A DNA stretch of 64,000 bases from Bolinopsis microptera (Eukaryota; Ctenophora; Tentaculata; Lobata; Bolinopsidae), in contig NC_087075.1 in NCBI RefSeq assembly GCF_026151205.1, forward strand, positions 5,851,858 through 5,915,857, read 5' to 3'. The position numbers and the translations under genes are program-made. Of the stretch, positions 51,301-63,300 are shown in pieces; position 1 is the stretch's first letter, and every line of letters begins with the position of its first letter. A model generated the notes under the pieces. It had not been told where the DNA came from. It worked only from the letters and a program-made list of their open reading frames with translations, and did not search any database.

Positions 51301-54300
51301 CTCGGTACCACGAGAAGTTCAAATACCAGGTTTATCTTCAGTTACATAGTTCAAATACCAGGTTTATCTTCAGTTACATAGTTGAAATACCAGGTTTATC
51401 TTCAGTTACATAGTTCAAATACCAGGTTTATCTTCAGTTACATAGTTCAAATACCAGGTTTATCTTCAGTTACATAGTTCAAATACCAGGTTTATCTTCA
51501 GTTACATAGTTCAAATACCAGGTTTATCTTCAGTTACATATTTCAAATAACAGGTTTATCTTCAGTTACATATTTCAAATAACAGGTTTATCTTCAGTTA
51601 CATATTTCAAATACCAGGTTTATCTTCAGTTACATATTTCAAATACCAGGTTTATCTTCAGTTACATATTTCAAATACCAGGTTTATCTTCAGTTACATA
51701 TTATTTCTATTTGTGGAAGACTGCGTATATTTTACAAATTACAGGTTTATCTTCAAGTTCAATTATATAGTTCTACGATTAGATGGGATGTTTGCTTATA
51801 GTTTTATTTTAGGCTTGACATTTCTGATCAGTGTAATCGCCTTGACTACTAGCCTGATTTAAACTCAATATGTAAAATGTATTATAAACTGTTTAACAAT
51901 CTCTATCATCTATATTTTATATTTTATAGGAGAACCTGAAGGCGCTGCCCATGTCCACGGAAGAATGCGCGTACAGGACAAGTCTAGATGCTGTCACCAG
52001 TATTATCACGTGCAGGATGAAGCAACGTGGACCCACCGTGGAGCAAGGTCGGGAATTAAATATAATTAAATGAAAATATTAAATATTAATTAAATATTTA
52101 TATTTAATTTAATTTAGTTTATAAACTTTATTATATTTAGTCATTGCTTTGCTTCTTAGGAGCAGTGCTTGAGTTCATATTGCAAGTAGGCACCGTCATT
52201 TAACTCTCATTCTCGTTTTTTACAGGTTTGACAGCGCGGATGTCGCAGTTAGGAATGAACAATGACGGGTACCAAGGGGGGCACAACAACAACTTCCAAC
52301 CCAAATTACCCATGTACCAGGTAATTTATCTGACGGTCCAATTCTTTCAGAGTTATTAGATAAAATGGGCGTTTTCTATCACTGAAAATAACTGTTTTAC
52401 TTTGGTTGGGGGGGTTGCAACGACCATTAATAGTAGATGGAATTTTGTCAAAACTGACATTGTCATTAATGGTCATTAATGGTCATTAATGGTCATTAAT
52501 GGTCATTAATGGTCATTAATGGTCATTAAATAATTGAAATTCGTCGCACCAGATAGTGAAAGTGAAGACAAGGATCTTCATGACTTAGTTACTATAAAAA
52601 ACAAGAAAATGAACAAAAACACCTCTATTACGAAGTTCTGTAATTTTGGTAAGACGATATTTGGAAATAAAAGTCGGAGATCGAAATTTTTTGGTACCGG
52701 CTGTTTCGAGGGTTCTGTGCCATACCAACCGGGCTGCAAAAATTCTTCTAAGCCCTGTCAACGTCGAACAATTCGAAAGGGCGACTCATTAAGTGCTACC
52801 TTTGTTATGAGCAATTGAAGAAACGCATTGATGGCTGCTACACTAGAATGCTAAGGATGGCACTTAATGTGGATTGGAAGCAGCGAAAAACCAACAAAGA
52901 AGTCTATGGCAACCTACCGAGAGCAACCATGAAGATCCAAGAGCGCAGGATGCGACTAGCAGGCCATATCCACCGGCACCCAGAACTAGTCGCAAACCGC
53001 TTGCTACTCTGGGAACCAACTCATGGGGTGCGGAGTAGGGGGAGACCAGCCATGACCTATATTGAGAGCCTACGAGCTGACACGGGTCTCAACGACACTG
53101 GAGAAATGGGCGGACTTATGGCGGATAGAGTTTTATGGAGACAGCGCATCAAAACTCGGACGCTGAAGCCGCCTTAAGTCAGTAAGTCAGTTTGTTCCAA
53201 AAAAGGCTAAACGTCCCCTTCGTTGCCTCGGTACCATTTTATCAATGAGTGTCTCTGCTTCAAAAAAGGGCAACTGCAGATCTAGACGAATTCCTGCCGC
53301 ATCAATTTGTCCCTATCATGAATCATGATGACAGTGCTCGATTTTGGGTCAAAACTGCCGAAGGCAGAGTATTGAACTGTAAACGAATTGTTCTATCTAA
53401 TCCTAGGAAAAGATCAGCTTTTTTGTTGTCCGATTCAGACTGATGACGATGTATTTCATGAAGTGCTAAAGTTGAATAAGTTCATCTACTGTGTAATTAC
53501 TATATAATCGACTAGCATAATGATTTGGCCTAAATATAAATCTTGATATGATATAAGAACGGGAACGAAGTATTTAATTTTAATACCCGTGTTATTATTA
53601 TTTTATTATTGATTGTTATTTTACTATTGATACGATCTGATACTCCTAAATTGCCCTTTGAATTATTATTATTGATAACTATAATAAGTCACCAACTGTT
53701 ATCTGGTTTAAATCCCGTGGCCGCAAAATTTGTTCTTCATTACATTCGAACTTAATAAATGTAATCCCTAACTCACTCTGGAATCCACTCAAGTGATATT
53801 CTGGAAGGTCTGCCTAACCACGGAAGATTCTATTCTAAGTTTTCTCTTTCGAATCTCTAATTGTAAATGTAAAATAATAACATATACTTGTAGTTAGTTA
53901 ACTTAAGGTAGGGTCTAAATGATGCAGGCGTCCGTCCTTTTCGCTCTAAGAAGTGCCGGAAAAAACATGACCATTAATGTCAGTAGATGAAATTTTGACA
54001 AAACTGACATTGTCATTAATGGTCATTAATGGTCATTAATGGTCATTAATGGTCATTAATGGTCATTAATGGTCGTTGCAACCCCCCCCCCCCCCCCCCC
54101 CCCCCCCCCTTTGGTTCACGCTATTTAATTGGTGATGACTGTTTATTGTTTAAATGTTATCCAATTTCCTTATCTCTGCTCATCTGAGAATCCGAATTTG
54201 GTTATAGACTATAGCACTCTAATAGCACTCTAATTTAAATTTCTTACACATCTGCATATCACACTGGGTTTTCCAATTTCCTGTTTCTTATTAGCATGAC

Positions 54301-57300
54301 TTCTTTTACCAGGGTAACTACGACGGTAACTATGAAGTAGCACAGAATAATAACATGTACGGGGTTGAGCTTGGAGAGATTCTGGGTATTGGTATGTTCT
54401 TTATTCTTCTCTTTACTCTATCTAAACAGTAAACATTCCATTGAATATTTCTTCAAACCTCTTCAGACTGTTCTCATTTTTGCGGGAATTTCGAATCTTT
54501 GTTGGGACAAGTAAATACTGTTATGTCCTTAGTTATCCAACTTTAAAGTTGGAACTAAACGTTGGAACTAAAAGTTGGAACTGAACGTTACATTTTCCCT
54601 CCAGGTGAACAGACGGACGTACAGGACAGCTGCTCGGAGGTGTGGCTCCACGAGAACATGGACGTTGCCATGGAGACGTGTCTGGAGCAGTTTAACGAGA
54701 CCACATTTACCCAGATGCAGGGTTATATCCTGAGCGAGAGTGTAGGAGTGGATTACCAGCACACTGCCTCCTTCATGACCGCTCTTATGGTTAGTTTCCT
54801 TGTTGTTTACTGAATCTAATTAGCATGATTAATTAATTAACGTAGATTAAATAGATTAATTTAGTAAGACAGGTGTAGCTATTATATGAGAATACTGACA
54901 AGGCAGATCGGTTACAAATATGTTCCACTACATATCTTTGACAACATACGAATAATAATTACTGATAATTACTGATGATTACTGATAATTACTGATAATG
55001 TCCTCCCTCAGATCTCAGCAAGTAAGGGATCAGTTGAGATGGTAGAAAAACTTCTGAACCTGGGAGCCGACCCTAACGTCAGTGATCTGAGAGGACACAA
55101 CACCTACAAACATGCCGATGCTCATCCTGCGGTATGCGGAATTTACTAATTTGTATGGTCGTTAACATGGATATTGAATCATGAATGATATTCCAAATTA
55201 ACGGCACTTGTCCCTTTGATAGTTGGAATGGACGATTTCAGAGTTAAACTAGAGGATCAATATATTAAGGAAGATTAGTTGTAATTACATTTTAATTTGG
55301 TTGTGAGAAAGAATAAGACATGGAACCCAAATTATAATAATTTATATTATTACACTTAAAATTGCAGGTGATAACACTGTTGAAAGAGTTTAATTACGAG
55401 TTCGTAACGAAGAAATTTGACAACAGCGAAGAGACCAACATAATTACAAATAAAGAGGAGAAAGGCATTTTGGAAACTTACTACAAGGTTTTTATCACTA
55501 CATTTTTGGTGAATTATCTAATGTTCATCATCTTATTAAAGTAAATAATCTCATCATTTCTTGTCATGTTTGACAAGAGGTTTAATATTGACTTTAATGA
55601 TGTCAGAGCTGATTTTAGCACGAAAATAAGTGACCTCTTTATAACGCGGTTTTCCTGTACTACGCGATTTTTAAACGTTAAATCTTTCAAATCTTTCATT
55701 CCAAAAACCATGTTACAAGAGGGGACTACTGTATTTCATAAGAGTTTGTACGTACTTCTTTCATTACGCAAAAGTATTGAGCTACGGCAACTATCTCATT
55801 ATTTGTGTATCTAGTCTCTAGCCTAAACCGCGGTCTTTCTGGGTTCGATCATGATATTGTGGACTGGAAACTTGCTAAGTTGCTATAGCTTTTAAGTATC
55901 AAACTGCTATTTAAATGTTCAATTGATGCCCGATCTTCACTCATCTAGCGGCATTCAGCTTTAAGACATCCTTCTAACTCTGATTGAATATTTACAGCTG
56001 CAATTTGTATAACCTTTAACTATTCATTGACGTCGCCTGGCGGCTGGTAAACTATTAAACTAGGTAATAACGTAACCGCTCAAACCAATATAAACCCTGA
56101 CAGCGATATCAAGTCTAGTTCTTTTACCCTGGCAGACTTTGGAGAGCCAGCCTTTTGTTTCAGAAATTCTTAAAAATCTAACAGAAAATCAATTCCCTGA
56201 ATTTAATGATCCCCTGCTCGTGTTGCTAATTACTGTAGACTCACTGACTCGCATTATGCAAACTGCAAAGGGTACCTGCATTCTCCAACTGTGCACTCTT
56301 CCAGGAACACAACAACAACAATGGCGAACCTAGCAAGCTAGGATCGAGGGGCCGATCTCCTTTTCTTTTTGCGGTGCGGCCACGGTCCTTCCGGCACAGA
56401 TTTCCCTGCAGCATATTCGGGACGCAACCCCAGGCATATGTACATGTGTTACTGTTATTTTCGCAGCTCTAATAAGAGCCACTACCATTCACACCATGGT
56501 TTGGTGAGTGACGGCTGCCCATCAATTTTGAAATCTTGGCCCAACGGCCAACTGGGATTCGAACTCGCAACGTCAGGGCCAGTAGACAAGCAGATTAACC
56601 AACTAAGCCACTGAGTCTTCCAGGAAGTAGGAACCAATGCTGTTGAATTCGCACTAAACGTATTATTCGAATTAAATTCGCATACGAATTTTTTTCTGAA
56701 AATTGCCGAACTTAAAAAATATACCAAATACGGGAACAGGAAATCACGTGCCCGCATCAAAATGTTCACGAAAGTTGGCTTTGTATGGTGGAATATTGCC
56801 AAAACATGTGCTTCCCGCAACACGTGCGTGGTTACTGGTTAGTGACTAGCGTAGGTACTGACCAAGATCGCAAGGGGTTAAATTTAGATGTTAGATGTTA
56901 TCATAGTTGGTCAGTACGCACTGTACGAACTTTTAAAAGGTGCCGAACTGTACGAATTTTAAAAAGCTGTCGATGAATTTTTACCGAATTTTAAACCACT
57001 TACCACCGACCGATTTGAAAAACCTTAATCATTTGGCTTCGTCAGAGTTTTGTCGGCACTATTTGGGCACTATACAGACAGACAGACACTAGACAGACAC
57101 ACACACACACACACACACACATCTATTGAGATTATTAGTATATATTGGTTATAATATACTAGATTCGTTCGTTAATAATACTCACCGATTATAGCGAGGA
57201 AGAAGTCAATAGCAGCGATTATATTTATATAGAGCACATAGTTTTCCCAGCCCAAAACATTTTCAAGTTCAGTGATGTTCAGTCTTGGGATGTAGTGAAC

Positions 57301-60300
57301 AGTGTTACTTGGTAAATTTCATTATAGGAGCGACCCCTGATGTACAGTGGTATAAAAGTCAGTCACAAACCGATTCCGACTATTTGGAGTATAAAATAAA
57401 ATAAAATCTCGGTTATGTAATTCTCGTTATATAGCACCACGCAGGAGAAAATATCGCGTCTAGACCATCGTAAGTTTGACGCAGTTAAACTAATGGCAAG
57501 AATATACCCTCTCACAGGTTGAGATGTATCGGGAGTGGGAATACTATATGTAATTATAATCTGCTTTACAAAGTTGTTGATCTCTTTTAAATTGCACGTT
57601 CATCTATAAATGTTCAGAACTAAATTTTCTACTTTTCGATGTGCTGTGCACCTATGGAACGGTTGTTTTAGAAACAGCTTTTCAATTCAATTAAATAACT
57701 TTAAAATCTGGTTTATAAAATGCAATCGTTTAATGAGTGCTGTAGCATCAATCCTGATCTCTATGATATATTAGTAGTGATATCGCAAAGAAATCCAATT
57801 AAAATCAATGATATTGCGTCAAATGAAAATTATTTTTAGTGGTCGCTTTCTTTGAACAAAATTCTTAATGATTTTAAACCATAAAATAAATCTTGACTCA
57901 TATCTGATTTCGTGATAAATGATAATAGTACTGGTAGATAAAGAGTATTTTAACCTCGCTAAAAGCACCGGTCGTTTGAAAAGGTACTTATCTATCAAAG
58001 GCCTGACATCTGAGTTAATTTAAGACTTAAGTTCTTTCGATTAAATCCAAGTTCGAAAATTTATGAGGCGAATTTTCCCGAACTAATCCCGAACTGAAAA
58101 AAGGTGCCGAACTGTACGAATTTTTTACGACTTTTGTACGAACTGACCAACTATGTGTTTAGTGCTCTGTAATCCAAAAGTTTAATTACAGCAACAATTT
58201 AGTCGAAGTTTGAATTCTCTATCTACTTCCTACAACCCACTAGCGCTAAAATAAAAAATGACTAAATACGTCAAGCGGGCTCGTCCATTAGCAAGCACCC
58301 TGCACCCTCAAATGAGGTATTTTGTAAGTCAAAGGGAAGAAGATTATAGTTTCTAATGTTTGCATCGATGTTTAGTAAAATGGCTTTCTTAAATTAAAAG
58401 CCTTCTGTTTTCTCAGACGGTCGCATATTCCCTCTTTCCGGTCCGTGTACATTCTGTATATCACTGGAAATAGCCACGTTTTAATATGTTTATGAAAAGT
58501 TGGCCTGGACAAGTCACAAGGTTGGTAGTTCCATTAGGTTCCAGAGGTTCTGCATGCTTTGAAACCGAATTCCACTCTTTATAAGAGCACAGGAAGTTTT
58601 TACATAAATAAAGGGATCGCCGATTCATGATGGGACCAGAGAACCAGGTTGCAGCTCGATCTCCAAAAGTGCACAAGGAGCAAACGTATTCTATTGTCAC
58701 GGCCATTCCACAAAACCTGGGTTTGTCCTCCACATTTAATACAGAAACTGAAAAGGAGCTGTTGAAGGTTAACGTACACCCAAGAAATCGGGTACTCCTT
58801 CTTGTGAACCTTCCCTCCTTTTGTCTTCATCTGACTGCTCCTTATTGCCTGTAAAGAATTTATTGTATTCAGAAAATAACTATTGATATCCTTGATAAAC
58901 AGACACTCGACAAAAGAATTACTTGATACTTGTTGTCTTTTAATATATAATACAGTTTACAGTATGTATGTATAAATGCAAAATAAAGTTTAATCAAAGC
59001 ATTAAAAATGTGATGATTTTGCTCTTAGAAGCTTACTGACCAATGATCCAAAAAAGCGTCTTTGGCTCTTTCGTTTGGTATTTATGGTCTACACTGTCAC
59101 TACACTGTTTATACTTTATTTCCGGATCACCACATACATGATACCGATAATTGTCTTTAACCAAACACGAACTATCCCATCTTAGTGACGGTGTTATGGA
59201 CGAGAGCTCAATAGCTGTCTCTATAACGAGCGGTATGATAGCCGTCCTGGGAACCCTCAGCAACACCCTATCCCTCTCCTACTTCCGCCGTAAAGTCAAA
59301 TCAAACACTCGCAAACAAGGCTCTTTAACAAGGCGACTATTCATCAACCTGAACATCTGTGATTTCGTGGTCTGTGTTTCGTTTTTTGGGTGCAGTTTGC
59401 AGGATCTGATGCCGCCTTATTTTGTGCATGTGCTGATTGTTTGCACTACGATCTGTATGTTGGCCTCTTTTGTTTCAGGGTTCTTGACCTGTGTGTTAGC
59501 GGTCACGAGGACTGTCAGTTTGGTAAGACCGCTCCATGTCGTGAAATTCCGTTCAATTGCAGTTGGAATGATAGTTTTTGGGTTGATTTTGTTGGTCATG
59601 GTGCCTGCGTACATTGTATGTGATTTTGAGATTTTAAAGGGCTGGAGACATGAGTTTATCTTGGTAACTGTCAGTAGAGCAGTTAATACCGCTTTGCTCT
59701 TCGTGATTTTCTTTGTGGTCATAACATCTAACGTGGCCAGCATGGTAAAGATATACCTCTCACAGACCACAAAATCGGTTTGTGAAAAGACCGAGACAAA
59801 GACCGAGAAAAAGACCGAGACAAAGACCGAGGAAAAGACCGAGAAAAAGACCGAGGAAAAGACCTTGAGAAGACGCGCAACAGTGACAGTTGGTATTCTG
59901 TCTGTATTCTACTGTATGTGTAACATCGGGTTCCTTGTAGATCTGATCTTGAAAACGGGGAACTCCGAGAACCATGTCCCGAAGTTGGTGAGGCTGGTGA
60001 ATTTTCACGTGCTATTGACACTTAACTCCGCATGCAATCCTGTGGTATATTTCGTGAGGAAAGCTGAAATGAGGATCTACTTGAGGGACGAGTGGAGGAG
60101 GATTTCAAGAATCAAGAATAGTGGTTAAGTAAGGGAGCATAACCAGCAATGCTTCCTCAAGAGATGAGCAACTAGGTTAACTTTTAAACCAATGTCTTAT
60201 TTAAACGGAGTTGATCTGCTCCGGAGTAGAGACCAGAACAAAAGATTACCCAGAAAATATGGATAACGAAGTCCTTGTGTTTCTGCTGCTTATTGATTTT

Positions 60301-63300
60301 ATGCGATTTTTGATGTTTTGATTTACGGTCAACAAAAATAAAGGTCTAGCCAATGCTTCCGTACTCAGTTCAGTATATTTAGACAATATAATCCCTATAA
60401 TCTGTATTATTACGTTATATCCGCTTATATATCTTACAGAATGTTTACAATATATATGTTTACTATCTATCTTATCAGTGACATCATATCTTCGAGAACG
60501 TGTGCTATTGTTTACCTCTCAATTTAATTCACTGCGGACACATTTTTGGATAAAATTACAGTCAAATATGCGTATAACATCGCTGTAAATATATTTAACT
60601 TTAATTCTATCCAAAAATGAGTCATCAGAGAATTAATGAATTAATTTGAGAAGTAGGACGACGCGTGATAGAGAAAGATATGTTTTGGTACCGCTAGGTC
60701 GACAAAAACTCTTCGGTCATATTCTTATGGTTGGTGGGCTAGACAGTGAAACACGCAAATGTAGTGTATACTTCGGTCATATTGTGTGCTGAGATGAAGG
60801 ACGATACATTTATCGGAAAAACACACGTGTATAATTAATATACTGGAAAAACACACTACACGTGTTTAATAAATATAAAAATTGTATGACTCTCCTAGCT
60901 ACTTCTTTGGAGTTGGAAACGTGATCAATGTCACAAAGTTGTAAGTAAGTATAGAATTAAACTAATGACTAGGCAAAACAGATCACATTACTAGGACCAT
61001 GTTACTAGGACCATCTACAGACCAACTAATAGTTATGACAAGTTCTCTACTCCAGGTTGTGGACAGCAGCAAGGCTGATCTAGATATTATCTTCTACCTG
61101 ATATCCCTGATCCTAGACTGCCAGCAACCTGACGGCTCTGTGTTGGTCTTCCTTCCTTCTTACGATGACATTACTCGACTCAGGTTAGTTATTCAGCTTC
61201 AATTTGCGGAAATTCTCTTAGTGTTGTGAATACCAGTTTCAGGTTTCTATCTCGACAACAATTTCAGGCCTAAACACCCATTGACTGGCCAGTTCCCAAT
61301 CCACAATCAAAATGTAACTTAAACTTAAACTGAGTTTTAGAATAGAGTTTTTAAGATTCAGCTTACTTTGTGAAAATTCTCACGGCGGTTAAATACAAAA
61401 TGAACTAAAGGTATTATAGCCGTTCCAACGTTGATTAATCATCAAAATAAATTATAAAGCCTGAATCTTTCAATCTACTGGAAATTTATCAATTTGTTTC
61501 CCTTTCGCAGGTCTATGTTGATGCAAGATCAGAATATGCTGCACAAGATTCACATCTTTATGCTACACTCATCCATGCAACCTTTCGAACAGAGAAAAGT
61601 CTTCAGAAAGTCCCCGTACGGTATTAGAAAGGTAATGAAAACTTTTGAATCTTTGTATAATTTCAACATAACTGATTATAATTGGAAAGATTAAGTATAT
61701 TATTGGGATTAATGGAATCGGCTACTTCAGGCTTAATGTGGATTGTAGAAAAGTTAAGAAGGATGAGATATTAAGGCTATCGCATGTTTTTGTTGAGCTA
61801 AACCAGATGATAACACCACTATTCACCACCTGCCACCCACTATTCACCGACCACCCACTACAGGTAATATTGTCGACTGGTATAGCGGAAACAGCGCTTA
61901 CAATCGACGATGTTATGTTCGTTATTGACTCCGGCAGGATTGAGGAACGTGTCTATGATGCTAAAGCAGGTAATATGTTAATCGAAATTATTTTACTAAT
62001 TTTTATCCATAATCTATTTTAATTATTATTTTTTAAATTAATCAATTAAGTATTTTCATTGATTTCTTGGTTGTTATCTTTAAATAGATGTCACCCTAAT
62101 CTCTATCAGGACTGAACAAGTACACAACCCGGTGGATCTCTAAGAAGAGTGCTAACTACAGACGTAGTCGTGCTGGTCGCACCAACCCGGGCGTCTGTTA
62201 CCACCTCTTTAGCAAGGATAGGTGAGTTTGTTACCACCTCTTTAGCAAGGATAGGTGAGTCTGTTACCACCTCTTTAGCAAGGATAGGTGAGTCTGTTGC
62301 CACCTCTTTAGCAAGGATAGGTGAGTCTGTTACCACCTCTTTAGCAAGGATAGGTCAGTCTGTTGCCACCTCTTTAGCAAGGATAGGTGAGTCTGTTGCC
62401 ACCTCTTTAGCAAGGATAGGTGAGTCTGTTACCAGTTACCACCTCTTTAGCAAGGATAGGTGAGTCTGTTACCACCTCTTTAGCAAGGATAGGTGAGTCT
62501 GTTGCCACCTCTTTAGCAAGGATAGGTGAGTCTGTTGTCACCTCTTTAGCAAGGATAGGTGAGTCTGTTACCAGTTACCACCTCTTTAGCAAGGATAGGT
62601 GAGTCTGTTACCACCTCTTTAGCAAGGATAGGTGAGTCTGTTGCCACCTCTTTAGCAAGGATAGGTGAGTCTGATGTCACCTCTTTAGCAAGGATAGGTG
62701 AGTCTGTTACCACCTCTTTAGCAAGGATAGGTGAGTCTGTTACCAGTTACCACCTCTTTAGCAAGGATAGGTGTGTCTGTTACCACCTCTTTAGCAAGGA
62801 TAGGTGAGTCTGTTGCCACCTCTTTAGCAAGGATAGGTGAGTCTGTTGCCACCTCTTTAGCAAGGATAGGTGAGTCTGTTACCACCTCTTTAGCAAGGAT
62901 AGGTGAGTCTGTTACCACCTCTTTAGCAAGGATAGGTGAGTCTGTTACCACCTCTTTAGCAAGGATAGGTGAGTCTGTTACCACCTCTTTAGCAAGGATA
63001 GGTGAGTCTGTTACCACCTTTTTAGCAAGGATAGGTGAGTCTGTTACCACCTCTTTACCAAGGATAGGTGAGTCTGTTACCACCTCTTTAGCAAGGATAG
63101 GTGAGCATTGTAACTACGTCATCTTGTCATGACGTGGTTATCTCACGTGATTTATAATCAAACGTCTTACATCACGTGGTACTGTTTTGTCACGTGGTAC
63201 AGTTTTGAACTATTCACAAAGAAAGTTACTATTATTCTCTATGTTGGATCATGAAACTCAAAAATCAATATTTCCCGCAACCAGACAACGAATGAGTATT

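Noticed and set aside
58461..58854. Overlapping minus and plus frames with Cys-rich segments
   Set aside because: Two minus-strand frames overlap without a clear single reading. No family is recognised, so it may be a decayed element.
62106..63132. Overlapping plus and minus frames of [11 protein letters not shown] / [11 protein letters not shown] repeats
   Set aside because: These are read-outs of the 33-bp donor array. The coding frame of exon 19 is a different one.
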